Part shown: positions 9,084 to 17,097 of the stretch, in pieces
Layout: each line of letters opens with the position of its first letter
Numbering within the stretch: position 1 is the stretch's first letter
NCBI GenBank assembly: GCA_019638235.1
Contig: JAHBUE010000001.1
Coordinates: forward strand, 1,288,492 to 1,352,491
DNA: 64,000 nt
Direction of reading: 5' to 3'
DNA from: Cyclobacteriaceae bacterium
GTDB lineage: Bacteria; Bacteroidota; Bacteroidia; Cytophagales; Cyclobacteriaceae
Program-made: the position numbers and the translations under genes
The notes under the pieces: generated by a model
What the model saw: the letters and a program-made list of their open reading frames with translations, nothing else
Told to the model about the DNA's origin: nothing
Databases searched by the model: none

Positions 9084-9293
9084 ATGAAAACGATAACCAT
9101 AGAAACAACCGATGAGTTGGCCGAGCGCTTTGCTATGTTGAGTGAAAAGGAGAAAAGGAGTTTCGTTGATATGATTAACCTTTTATTGGAAGATAAAAGA
9201 AACCTCCGGCAAGTGATGGACGACATCAGTGAGTATGCCCAAAAGCAAGGCATGACCCCGGAATTACTTGAGCAACTTCTTAATGAGAAGTAA
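9084..9293 (+). CDS. Small antitoxin-like protein upstream of PIN domain
   Basis: A 69-residue charged helical protein beginning MKTITIETTDELAERFAML, with a central KEKRSFVDMINLLLED and a C-terminal acidic tail. The short beta strand followed by helices resembles ribbon-helix-helix or related antitoxin N-termini, but I see no diagnostic signature. The PIN gene begins at the base after its stop, the arrangement of type II antitoxin-toxin operons. A TATATTTG element at 9072-9079 lies just 4 bases before the ATG, so if used the message would be nearly leaderless. Confidence 0.55.
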   Translation: MKTITIETTDELAERFAMLSEKEKRSFVDMINLLLEDKRNLRQVMDDISEYAQKQGMTPELLEQLLNEK

Positions 9294-9599
9294 TTGAATT
9301 TTATTTTAGACACCAATGTGCTGATCAGCGCAGCCCTCTTCAAGGGATCATTGGCGGACAAATCTTTTGATAAAGTCCGTGAACTTGGTACACTCATCAC
9401 GTCAGACCCTGTGTACTTAGAACTTAAAGAAGTTATCAACGTATCCAGATGCCGCGACCCAAAGGATGATATGTTCCTGGAACTTGCTCTAAGCGGTGAA
9501 GCAAAAGCCATTATCAGTAGTGACCCTGATTTACTCGCTCTCAATCCATTTGAAAACATCCTCATCATCCCTCCGCAAGAATTTTTAGAACAATTTTAG
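9294..9599 (+). CDS. PIN-domain protein (COG1569-type toxin), internally shortened
   Basis: PIN-family RNase toxin, 101 residues from a TTG start directly after the preceding stop. The start reads NFILDTNVLISAALFKGS with the first acidic residue in LDTN, then TSDPVYLELKEVI (second acid), RCRDPKDDMFLELAL (third) and SSDPDLLALNPF (fourth), ending PPQEFLEQF. All four metal-binding acids are kept. COG1569 members are usually about 135 residues; here LKEVI runs straight into NVSRCRDPKDD, so roughly 40 residues of the helical middle are missing in frame. Activity is therefore doubtful. The frame is intact and no stop is present. Confidence 0.65.
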   Translation: MNFILDTNVLISAALFKGSLADKSFDKVRELGTLITSDPVYLELKEVINVSRCRDPKDDMFLELALSGEAKAIISSDPDLLALNPFENILIIPPQEFLEQF

Positions 9600-9601
9600 C
9601 G

Positions 9602-9928
9602 CTATCCTATTTTTAGCTGTGGCACTAATTTCCACAAATCTAATCGTGCTTCTTTCATAGCTTTAAGCATAGCCAAACCGGAGTTTGTGATGGTGAAAAT
9701 GCGCTTGCGCCTGCCACCGCGTTCGTTTGTGCCGCCACCCATTTTTGATTTGACCAAACCCTTGTCCTCCAACCGGTAGAGTGTAACATGCACCGCACTG
9801 AGATTCACCTCGCGTTTCAGGCGTGTTCCAATTTCTTCAGCAATAGCTGCCCCATAGGCGTCCTCCTGCAAGGCGGCCACCATAGTCAAAACCAGTTCTT
9901 CAAATTCTCCCAAATAATCTTTAGCCAT
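9602..9928 (-). CDS. PadR-family transcriptional regulator
   Basis: A 108-residue winged-helix repressor. Visible family blocks are GEFEELVLTMVAALQEDAYGAAI, the recognition region LSAVHVTLYRLEDKGLV and the wing GGRRKRIFTITNSGLAML. It lacks the C-terminal Vir_act_alpha_C domain, so it is the short PadR class. Short PadR genes commonly sit with prefix-domain FtsX permeases in Cytophagales, and one is 540 bases away on the same strand, with the PIN pair inserted between them on the other strand. This suggests it controls the permease. Its own upstream region has an AT palindrome. Confidence 0.85.
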   Translation of the reverse strand: MAKDYLGEFEELVLTMVAALQEDAYGAAIAEEIGTRLKREVNLSAVHVTLYRLEDKGLVKSKMGGGTNERGGRRKRIFTITNSGLAMLKAMKEARLDLWKLVPQLKIG

Positions 9929-9942
9929 ATATATGCTTATAT
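9929..9942. promoter_or_regulatory. AT-rich palindrome upstream of padR
   Basis: ATATA-TGCT-TATAT directly abuts the PadR start codon and lies in the 122-base gap to the divergent asparaginase. Its place suits autoregulation, but the motif is low in complexity. Confidence 0.25.
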
Positions 9943-10050
9943 TTTGTTAATCAAATGACGTTAAATCCTGATGATATAACAAGCCTCATATTGATTTTTT
10001 CTTCACCTCACCATTTTTTTAACTATTTTCAACGATTAATTGAGTTTAGT

Positions 10051-11031
10051 ATGAGCACGTTCAACCGCCATTCCCGCAGAAATTTCATTAAAGTTTCGGC
10101 ACTCACCACCGGATTGTTTTCCATCGGCAAACTTTCTGCTTTTTCATCATCAGAAATAGAGAAACCCATTGTGGTTTCTACATGGCGCAACCCCGATGCT
10201 AACGCTGCCGCCTGGAAGGTGTTGCAGGCAAATGGCTATGCGCTGGATGCCGTAGAGCAAGGCGCTCATGTTCCCGAAGCCAACCCGAAAGATACTTCCG
10301 TTGGTTATGGCGGTTTGCCTGACCGTGAAGGATTTGTAACACTCGATGCAAGCATTATGGACGAGAAAAGCAATTGCGGTTCAGTTGCTTTTGTGCAAGG
10401 TTATAAACACGCAATCTCCATTGCCCGTGCTGTTATGGAAAAAACGCCTCACGTAATGCTTGCCGGAAAAGGTGCCGAACAATTTGCTGCCGGGCAGGGC
10501 TTTAAAAAGGAAAACCTGCTCACGAAAGAATCGGAAAAAGCCTGGAAGGAATGGTTGAAGAAATCGGAATACAAGCCTTACCATAACCCCGGGCAGCACG
10601 ATACGATTGGTATATTGGCACTTGATGTAAACGGAAAACTTTGCGGAGCCTGCACTACCAGCGGCATGGCTTTTAAAATGCACGGGCGCGTGGGCGATTC
10701 GCCTATTATTGGCGCGGGTTTATATGTGGACGGAGAAATCGGTGCGGCAACTGCCACCGGTGTAGGCGAAGAGATGATTCGCATTGTGGGTAGTCATACC
10801 ATAGTAGAGCTGATGCGGCAGGGCCGTTCGCCTCAAGAAGCCTGCGAAGAGGCTATCAAAAGATTGATTAACAAACGTGGTGAAGAAAAAGCAAAGGAAT
10901 TAAGTGTTGCGTTCCTGGCGTTGAGTGTTACCGGTGAGGTTGGCGCGTATTCAACAAACGATGTGTTTGAGTACACCCAAACAACCCGGCAACAGCAAGT
11001 GGTGATTAAATCGGGTAGTTATTTTAAGTAG
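10051..11031 (+). CDS. N4-(beta-N-acetylglucosaminyl)-L-asparaginase (glycosylasparaginase)
   Basis: An Ntn hydrolase that cleaves the GlcNAc-asparagine link of N-glycoproteins after self-cleavage. From the ATG at 10051 it is 326 residues; the frame continues upstream to 9955 but the internal start gives a Tat-type signal (SRRNFIKVSALTTGLFSIG). Family blocks: GYGGLPDREGFVTLDASIMD, then the autocleavage site GQHDTIGILAL with nucleophile Thr185, then TTSGMAFKMHGRVGDSPIIG and GAATATGVGEEMIR. Everything needed for processing is present, and the Tat signal places it in the periplasm or beyond. It probably helps salvage glycoprotein debris. It stands alone, with cutC 135 bases downstream. Confidence 0.9.
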   Translation: MSTFNRHSRRNFIKVSALTTGLFSIGKLSAFSSSEIEKPIVVSTWRNPDANAAAWKVLQANGYALDAVEQGAHVPEANPKDTSVGYGGLPDREGFVTLDASIMDEKSNCGSVAFVQGYKHAISIARAVMEKTPHVMLAGKGAEQFAAGQGFKKENLLTKESEKAWKEWLKKSEYKPYHNPGQHDTIGILALDVNGKLCGACTTSGMAFKMHGRVGDSPIIGAGLYVDGEIGAATATGVGEEMIRIVGSHTIVELMRQGRSPQEACEEAIKRLINKRGEEKAKELSVAFLALSVTGEVGAYSTNDVFEYTQTTRQQQVVIKSGSYFK

Positions 11032-11065
11032 TCGATGGTCAATGGTCGATAGTGAAATCAGTTTA

Positions 11066-11118
11066 GGAGATACCCTTTTCTTAGCGTTCTTGGCGACTTT
11101 GCGTGAAAAAATTTAAAG
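11066..11118. repeat. Dispersed 'cttagcg-ttcttggcgactttgcg' repeat copy
   Basis: The 135-base gap before cutC holds a CTTAGCGTTCTTGGCG-type string followed by ACTTTGCGTG and an A run, preceded by short direct repeats GTCGATGGTC/GGTCGATAG. A related string occurs at 22532-22640. I recall such strings as scattered intergenic repeats in this phylum. Confidence 0.4.
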
Positions 11119-11166
11119 ACTATGTGTAACTTCAGATTTTAACTTAATCGAAAGTATCTTTTCATT

Positions 11167-11916
11167 ATGACAGTAACAACGGAGATCGTAGTTTTTAATA
11201 TTGAGTCGGCTATGAATGCGCAGAAGGGCGGGGCCGACCGTATAGAGTTGTGCGATAACCCGGCAGAGGGCGGCACAACACCATCGTATGGCGTGATGGA
11301 CATTGTGCGTCAGGCATTGAGCATTGATGTGTATGCTATGATACGCCCGCGCGGGGGCGATTTTGTGTACTCCAGTTATGAGTATCATGCCATGAAGCGC
11401 GACATTGAAATGTGCAAGCGTGCCAGCTTGGATGGTGTGGTGTTTGGAATATTAAAACCGGATGGAACACTTGATAAGGAGCGCTGCAAAAAATTGATTG
11501 ACGCAGCCCGACCGATGAACGTTACCTGCCACCGTGCCTTCGATGTAACACGCGACCCGTTTGAAGCGTTGGAAGATTGTATCGAAGTCGGGTTTGACCG
11601 TATTCTTACTTCCGGGCAGGCGCAAACCGCACCGGAAGGATTAGACCTGATAAAAAAGTTGGTTGCAAAAGCAGGCAATCGAATTTCAATTATGCCTGGC
11701 TCCGGCATACACGAAGAGAATGCCAAACAGATAATCGACTATACAGGCGCAAAGGAAATTCATTTTTCAGGAAAGGAGTTTCATCCTTCAGCTTACCAGG
11801 GTGCAATCCGGTTTACTGATTCGTTGCCCGAACAAACCGGAAAATTTATTACTAATCCCGATAAGGTAAGAAAAGTAGTAGAGATGTTAAGGGAGGAAAA
11901 TATAAACAGGCAATAA
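11167..11916 (+). CDS. cutC: CutC family protein (copper homeostasis / TIM-barrel)
   Basis: A 249-residue CutC protein. The family signature is clear: GADRIELCDNPAEGGTTPSYG near the N-terminus, YAMIRPRGGDFVYSSYE, DGVVFGIL, VTCHRAFDVTRDP and GFDRILTSGQAQTA. The fold is a TIM barrel; the historical role is cytoplasmic copper tolerance, though the biochemical activity is poorly defined. Length is normal for the family. It seems monocistronic, with a repeat-containing gap upstream and a hairpin downstream. Confidence 0.92.
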   Translation: MTVTTEIVVFNIESAMNAQKGGADRIELCDNPAEGGTTPSYGVMDIVRQALSIDVYAMIRPRGGDFVYSSYEYHAMKRDIEMCKRASLDGVVFGILKPDGTLDKERCKKLIDAARPMNVTCHRAFDVTRDPFEALEDCIEVGFDRILTSGQAQTAPEGLDLIKKLVAKAGNRISIMPGSGIHEENAKQIIDYTGAKEIHFSGKEFHPSAYQGAIRFTDSLPEQTGKFITNPDKVRKVVEMLREENINRQ

Positions 11917-11943
11917 GCAACTATAAATATTGCCTATTGCCTG
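11907..11943 (+). terminator. Inverted repeat after cutC
   Basis: CAGGCAATA at 11907-11915 is the exact complement of TATTGCCTG at 11935-11943, overlapping the cutC stop. There is no T tract, so it may be a stem without full terminator function. Confidence 0.35.
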
Positions 11944-11969
11944 CTGCACTTACCTGTTTGTTTATACGT

Positions 11970-14879
11970 TTACTCCCGCGTTGCTTTAATCGGCATACTG
12001 CGAAACTGCCCGAAGTTCATAGTTCCGGTAAGTTCATTTTCAATAACCACTGCGGTGCAATCAACCACAACCTCGTTGCCGCCAAAGCTCATGGTGTAGG
12101 CAAACGTAATGTTGTTGCCCTCTACCGTAACTTTTGAAAGCTGAATTTCCTGTGGCATCCGGTCGTTTTTGATTGAGCCTGAATAAGACTCGCCATCCTT
12201 AACAATAGTAAGTTTTCCGCCTGAACCGGGCTGACCACCTTCAACGGTGTACACCCACGTGCCGGCAGCTTCATATATGGTATCTGTCGGGGCGATAACA
12301 GTTGGTACTTGTGCCCTTGTAGTTTGCTGCGGCATGGCGCCACGTTGCATACCGCCACCATTTGTTGTTGGTTGCTGTGCCTCGTTCATGCCACCGCCCA
12401 TGTCCATTCCGCTGCCATCTTTCAGGTCGTCATTATTAATAGAGCGTCTGCGTCTGTTTCGAGGCTCCACCGACATTTTACCAATCTGGTAAGTGAAGGT
12501 TACGTTAACACCCGTGTTGCGAATATTATTTATGCTTTTGCGGCTTGCCAAAGGTGAGTTAAGTTCACTACGTATTTTCATTTCTGTCGCAAAGAAGTTT
12601 TGTGCGCCAACACCCAATGTTCCTTTTTTGTTGGCAAATTCTTTACGCAAGCCCAGGTTATACATACCCATGCCGCCCTGGAAACCCTGTAGTTGAACCT
12701 GACGGCCACGGTAGAAGCTAAAGAACTGAACGCCCCATCCTTTTGATAACTTGTAACTGCCAAAGAAACGTCCGCTGGCCACCCAGCCAGAATTACTGGC
12801 GCTGAACTGACGATTAGGATCTTCAGGGTCGCTAGGATTTATAGGAAGATTATTATCCAACATAGAGTAGTACACATCACCACCACCACTTAAGGTAAAG
12901 TTGCCCATCATAACGTTAATGGAAAGGTTAAGCCCAACGGCATCTTCATGTCCGATGTTTCGATACGTAGTTCTGACTGTATCCGGATCGGTATCCACCA
13001 GGCCAATTACATCACGAAGACTTTGAATACCATTGTTTGTGTTTCGCCAGAAGGCGGCAACGTTAATATTGGTTGACTTAACAAATGTGCTGTATGATAG
13101 TTCAAAGTTGTTCGAAAATTCAGGGTCAAGCTGTGGATTACCAATAGTAATATCGTACGGGTTGGCGGCCTGAATAGTAGGGTTTAAGAAGCGAATAGAT
13201 GGCCGTTGAATACGTCTGTTGTAGGAAGCCTTAATGGTTTTACCCGAGTTTAAACGCTTCGAAATATTTATGCTGGGTACAAACGCGCCATAATTGGGAA
13301 TATCAATATTGTCTTCTGTTTGCGAATAGGCATTAATTGTAGTGTATTCGTAACGACCTCCGGCTTTAACACTAAGGGCGTTATTTGTTGTGTATGTATA
13401 CGACAAATATCCGGCAACAATGTTTTGATCGTAGTTTAGGTTGTTGCTTAATGCTGTGTTACCTGAGGGAACATAGACACCACTACCATCGGGGTCGATA
13501 CTGTATGTGAAATCACTATAAACCCTTCTCATAATATCTTTAGCGCCAAACTCTAACATTTGGTTACCGGCTATGGGTGTTTGATAGTCGGCCTGTATGG
13601 TCATTTCCTTGTTATAATTATCGTTAATGTTTCTGATACCGCTGGGGTTATCCACGCCATTAACCTGCCTGATGATATTTTCGAAATCGTTGTTACGGTC
13701 GTTTACACTGTAATTTCCTATGATGCTGAACTCACGCTGCGGTTTATCGAATAAACGGGTGTATGTCAAACTTAAATCAACAGAATTGCTCAGGTCTTCC
13801 GTGTAAGCATTTCGTAGTGAGCTACTGGAGCCGTTTTCGTTTTCCACAACCGTTAATAAGTTGTTCTGTCGATTAATAAAATTACGGGCACCAAAACGAG
13901 CTGAAACAAGAATTGAATTTTTGTCGTCAATGTCGTAATCCCAGCCTAATGTATAATTCCCAAACAATCCGCGATTGCGTGTATCGGCTGTTTGCGTGTT
14001 GATGGTTGGTGCACCACCTAAACCTTGTCTTGTGGTTTGAACATTTTCGAAGCTTCCTAAAACGTTATAGTTGGCCCGACCCCAGCCACCTAACGAGAAG
14101 CCCATGTTTTTCCTTCGGTAGTTACCGTTTAGCCCCAGGTTTGCACCCCGGTTACCTACACCGCTATTAATGTTAAGTGAAGCTCCTTCAAGCGTATTCT
14201 TTTTTGTGATGATGTTGATAATTCCGGATGAACCTTCTGCATCGTACTTTGCAGAAGGCGATGTAATTACCTCTACTGATTTGATCTGATCCGCAGGGAT
14301 TTGCTTAAGGGCATCGCCAATGTTAGCTGCCATTATAGTAGAGGGCTTGTTATTGATCAACACCGTAATGTTTGAGCTTCCCCGCAGCGACACATTGCCA
14401 TCTAAATCAACTGAAAGCATAGGAACACGCATCAATACATCGGTAGCATCGCCACCTCGGGTAGTAGCATCATTTTCGGCATTATAGATAGTACGATCTA
14501 CCCGTTCTTCAATAAGGGAGCGTTGCCCCTCCACTACTACTTCATTTAATACCTGTGTCTCAGAACTGATGACAATGTTCATGTCCACCTGGGTTTTCTT
14601 ATCGCTGATCTCTACGTCAACCGTTTTGGTTTCAAATCCAACAAATGAAACAACTAATTTATAGTTACCCGGGGCAATTTTGTTCAGGGTAAACTTACCC
14701 TTTATATCTGCCACAGCACCATCAATGGTTTTGCCGTCAGCCGTAACCAGGGCAACGGTAGCAAACTCAACCACCTCTTTTGAGGCGGCATCGGTAATAG
14801 TGCCGGTAATTTTACCTTTCCCGTCCTGGGCAAATGTGTAGGTTGAAAGAAGAAGGAAGAACGCGATAAGCTTTTTCAT
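11970..14879 (-). CDS. TonB-dependent-receptor-like outer-membrane protein with extra C-terminal beta domain
   Basis: A 969-residue outer-membrane protein. After the signal peptide (MKKLIAFFLLLSTYTFAQ) comes a carboxypeptidase-like domain (GTITDAASKEVVEFATVALV to about residue 110), then a plug (NVSLRGSSNITVLINNKPST, SSGIINIITKKN) and an outer-membrane beta-barrel family domain ending near residue 799. Unusually, a Gly/Met/Gln-rich linker with RRRRS (about 800-872) leads to a 97-residue beta-rich domain that starts GTWVYTVEGG and ends MPIKATRE. No canonical TonB box was found. The first part is typical of OMP_b-brl_3 proteins; cargo is unknown. It is divergent from a LytS/LytTR pair, which may regulate it. 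Confidence 0.85.
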   Translation of the reverse strand: MKKLIAFFLLLSTYTFAQDGKGKITGTITDAASKEVVEFATVALVTADGKTIDGAVADIKGKFTLNKIAPGNYKLVVSFVGFETKTVDVEISDKKTQVDMNIVISSETQVLNEVVVEGQRSLIEERVDRTIYNAENDATTRGGDATDVLMRVPMLSVDLDGNVSLRGSSNITVLINNKPSTIMAANIGDALKQIPADQIKSVEVITSPSAKYDAEGSSGIINIITKKNTLEGASLNINSGVGNRGANLGLNGNYRRKNMGFSLGGWGRANYNVLGSFENVQTTRQGLGGAPTINTQTADTRNRGLFGNYTLGWDYDIDDKNSILVSARFGARNFINRQNNLLTVVENENGSSSSLRNAYTEDLSNSVDLSLTYTRLFDKPQREFSIIGNYSVNDRNNDFENIIRQVNGVDNPSGIRNINDNYNKEMTIQADYQTPIAGNQMLEFGAKDIMRRVYSDFTYSIDPDGSGVYVPSGNTALSNNLNYDQNIVAGYLSYTYTTNNALSVKAGGRYEYTTINAYSQTEDNIDIPNYGAFVPSINISKRLNSGKTIKASYNRRIQRPSIRFLNPTIQAANPYDITIGNPQLDPEFSNNFELSYSTFVKSTNINVAAFWRNTNNGIQSLRDVIGLVDTDPDTVRTTYRNIGHEDAVGLNLSINVMMGNFTLSGGGDVYYSMLDNNLPINPSDPEDPNRQFSASNSGWVASGRFFGSYKLSKGWGVQFFSFYRGRQVQLQGFQGGMGMYNLGLRKEFANKKGTLGVGAQNFFATEMKIRSELNSPLASRKSINNIRNTGVNVTFTYQIGKMSVEPRNRRRRSINNDDLKDGSGMDMGGGMNEAQQPTTNGGGMQRGAMPQQTTRAQVPTVIAPTDTIYEAAGTWVYTVEGGQPGSGGKLTIVKDGESYSGSIKNDRMPQEIQLSKVTVEGNNITFAYTMSFGGNEVVVDCTAVVIENELTGTMNFGQFRSMPIKATRE

Positions 14880-15012
14880 GCAGTGTTTAGTTCAATGTTT
14901 AAGGTTTGTCAATACGACTATCCACGATTTAAACTGCAAAACAAGAAGAAAGTTTCTGCGAAGTTTAGGTTATTAGATACTTGAGCCGGTTTGTTCGACA
15001 ACTCCGGCAATT

Positions 15013-15039
15013 ATCCGACAGGGTTCGGATTGGTGTCGG
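15013..15039. promoter_or_regulatory. Overlapping inverted repeats in the receptor/kinase divergent region
   Basis: The 298-base gap between the divergent receptor and kinase genes holds ATCCG-N8-CGGAT (15013-15030) and the overlapping pair CCGACA (15015-15020) / TGTCGG (15034-15039). A LytTR regulator encoded next door could bind here. Nothing else structured was seen in the gap. Confidence 0.3.
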
Positions 15040-15177
15040 TTTAAGCAACTGTCGATTAAACATGACAAACGGTATAATAAATACGATTAGCGGTATAACG
15101 CGTATGAAAAACCCCGCACTTTTGTACAACATTAGCGTTTCAAAGGCATAAATTTTCAGAACATCACAAACTCCCTG

Positions 15178-16218
15178 ATGCAAACCTATTTTCAACGCAA
15201 CCGGATATTTTTACTGCACCTGCTTTTTTGGTGTGTGTACCTGTCGTTTAATATTTATTCAGCCAGTTTCTATTCGCAGGTGCGCGGCTACGACTGGAGC
15301 CGTGGACTGATGTTTACCGGTATTCAGTTTGCGTTCACTTTTATTATTGCGTACCTGAATTACTTCCTTTTCCTGCCCCGGTTTTTAAGCCATCAGAAAA
15401 TATGGCGTTACCTGGTGGAATTTATTGTGCCCTTTGCCTTACTGGTAATGCTGCGTGTGTATGTGCAGCGTATGCTTATGGATGGATCGCCCCGTGCCGA
15501 GTTCTTTAGTTCACACATGTACATTATACAAGTGGCAGCTATAGCCTTGTTCATAACCATATTTGTAAGTATGCTGCGCTTTGCAGCCGAGTGGTTTGAG
15601 TTAGAGGCCCGGAAAAATGAAGTGGAAAATGAAAAATTAATGGCCGAGCTGAACTTTCTGAAGGCCCAGATTAACCCGCATTTTTTATTTAATACCCTGA
15701 ACAATCTCTATTATCTCGCATACTCCAAATCAGATAACACTACGGAAGTGATCTCCAGGCTTTCGCAGATGATGCGCTACATGATTTACGAGTCGAACCA
15801 TGAGCGGGTGTTGTTGAGCAAGGAAATTGAATACATGCAGAATTACATTAGCTTAGAACAACTGCGGCTGAACAATGAAGTGCCCATCAACTTCAACATT
15901 GAAGGAGAAACCGAAAACATCTGGATTGCCCCGCTCGTCTTCATTACCTTTCTTGAAAATGCGTTTAAGCATGGTGTTAGCAGCAAGCAATCGGAGGCAT
16001 GGGTTAACCTGTCAATTAAAATGAACGGAAAGCAATGCACATATACTGTAGAAAACAGTAAATTGCCTGCGTCTGCCGATTCAAAAGAAGGAAAATCGGG
16101 AATTGGATTGCGCAACGTACAGCGCAGGCTGGAGTTGAGTTATCCAAATCAGTACAAACTGAAAACAGAAGAAGAACCGGATAGATACACCGTGCAATTA
16201 GACATTACACTTTCGTGA
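15178..16218 (+). CDS. LytS/YehU-type sensor histidine kinase
   Basis: A 346-residue membrane kinase of the His_kinase (PF06580) class. Four transmembrane segments occupy roughly residues 10-30, 45-66, 80-97 and 113-135, followed by a short helix. The dimerisation/phosphoacceptor motif is LKAQINPHFLFNTLNN with His168. The ATP-binding region shows the N box ENAFKHG at 260-266 and G box SGIGLRNVQRRL at 307-318. There is no extracellular sensor domain, so the signal is likely sensed in the membrane. Its stop overlaps the GTG of the LytTR regulator, which makes them a coupled two-component pair. Confidence 0.92.
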   Translation: MQTYFQRNRIFLLHLLFWCVYLSFNIYSASFYSQVRGYDWSRGLMFTGIQFAFTFIIAYLNYFLFLPRFLSHQKIWRYLVEFIVPFALLVMLRVYVQRMLMDGSPRAEFFSSHMYIIQVAAIALFITIFVSMLRFAAEWFELEARKNEVENEKLMAELNFLKAQINPHFLFNTLNNLYYLAYSKSDNTTEVISRLSQMMRYMIYESNHERVLLSKEIEYMQNYISLEQLRLNNEVPINFNIEGETENIWIAPLVFITFLENAFKHGVSSKQSEAWVNLSIKMNGKQCTYTVENSKLPASADSKEGKSGIGLRNVQRRLELSYPNQYKLKTEEEPDRYTVQLDITLS

Positions 16219-16934
16219 CCGCCTCGTGTGTTATTGTAGAAGATGAGCCGCTGGCCCGCAGCCTCATGGCCGACTATGTGAAGAAGGTTCCCTCGCTTCA
16301 CTTAGTGGAGGCTTGTTCAAGCGCTATGGATGCGATGGAGGTGCTAAGAAAACATCCGGTTGATATTTTATTCTTAGATATTCAGATGCCCGAAATCACG
16401 GGCATTACCTTCCTGAAAATTTTACAAAAGAAACCATTGGTTATTTTCACAACTGCCTATTCGCAGTATGCGTTGGAAGGTTATGAATTGGACGTGGTAG
16501 ATTATTTGCTAAAGCCCATTACCTTCGACCGGTTTTTAAAAGCTGTTGATAAAGCTATACTTCGCCTGCACACTGCGCCTTCCGTTTCGGTTGCCTCAGC
16601 ACCTGAACAAAAACCCGATTTTGTTTTTGTGAAAGACGGTACACGCATGGTGAAAATCATGCTGAATGATATTTTATATGTGGAGGGTATGAAAGACTAT
16701 GTCACCATCCACACCCGCGAAAGAAAGATTACTTCCCTGCAACGCATGAAGGCGCTGGAAGAACAATTACCTTCCGACAAATTCATCCGCATTCACCACT
16801 CCTATATTATTGCACTCAAGGCTATTGATGTAGTACACAAGAACGAAGTACAGATTGGCTCGGCATTATTACCGGTAAGCGACAGCTATAAAAAAGCGTT
16901 CCGCGAGTTTATTGAGAAAAACCAGATGCAGTAG
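16215..16934 (+). CDS. LytTR-type response regulator
   Basis: A 239-residue regulator starting at GTG and overlapping the kinase stop by four bases (GTGA). The receiver domain (1-120) has the acidic pair VEDEP, phosphoacceptor Asp55 in LFLDIQMPEITG, Thr in FTTAYSQYA and Lys in YLLKPITFDRF. The C-terminal LytTR DNA-binding domain (about 132-235) shows FVFVKDGTRMVKI, ILYVEGMKDYVTIHT and FIRIHHSYIIALKAID. LytTR proteins bind paired direct repeats upstream of targets; the divergent outer-membrane protein gene is the nearest candidate. Confidence 0.93.
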   Translation: MTASCVIVEDEPLARSLMADYVKKVPSLHLVEACSSAMDAMEVLRKHPVDILFLDIQMPEITGITFLKILQKKPLVIFTTAYSQYALEGYELDVVDYLLKPITFDRFLKAVDKAILRLHTAPSVSVASAPEQKPDFVFVKDGTRMVKIMLNDILYVEGMKDYVTIHTRERKITSLQRMKALEEQLPSDKFIRIHHSYIIALKAIDVVHKNEVQIGSALLPVSDSYKKAFREFIEKNQMQ

Positions 16935-16948
16935 GATTTTAAACGCCT

Positions 16949-16979
16949 TTTGCACGGTTCATAATTTAAAATATATTTG
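16949..16979 (+). promoter_or_regulatory. Bacteroidota sigma-A promoter of tRNA-Ala
   Basis: TTTG (16949-16952), 19-base spacer, TATATTTG (16972-16979): a full match to the phylum -33/-7 consensus, 10 bases before the mature tRNA start. Confidence 0.85.
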
Positions 16980-16989
16980 CACCTCCTTA

Positions 16990-17063
16990 GGGGCATTAGC
17001 TCAGCTGGCTAGAGCGCTACAATGGCATTGTAGAGGTCATCGGTTCGACTCCGATATGCTCCA
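16990..17063 (+). tRNA. tRNA-Ala (anticodon GGC)
   Basis: A full cloverleaf can be drawn: acceptor GGGGCAT with ATGCTCC (one G-T pair), D arm GCTC...GAGC, anticodon stem CTACA/TGTAG with loop ATGGCAT (anticodon GGC, reads GCC/GCU), T arm ATCGG-TTCGACT-CCGAT, discriminator A at 17063. CCA is not encoded. It is preceded by a consensus promoter and followed by a terminator, so it is a single-gene unit. Confidence 0.95.
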
Positions 17064-17067
17064 CATT

Positions 17068-17095
17068 AAAGTCTGCTTTTGGGCGGACTTTTTTG
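17068..17095. terminator. Intrinsic terminator after tRNA-Ala
   Basis: AAAGTCTGC / GCGGACTTT stem (one wobble) with loop TTTTGG and a T run. It lies between the tRNA and a convergent gene ending at 17098 and can serve both. Confidence 0.85.
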
Positions 17096-17097
17096 CT

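Noticed and set aside
9071..9568. 165-codon minus-strand frame opposite the antitoxin/PIN pair
   Set aside because: Serine-rich antisense shadow; the plus-strand frames show clear PIN motifs.
14965..15195. 76-codon minus-strand frame before the LytS gene
   Set aside because: It has no family similarity, overlaps the kinase start and lies in the regulatory gap.
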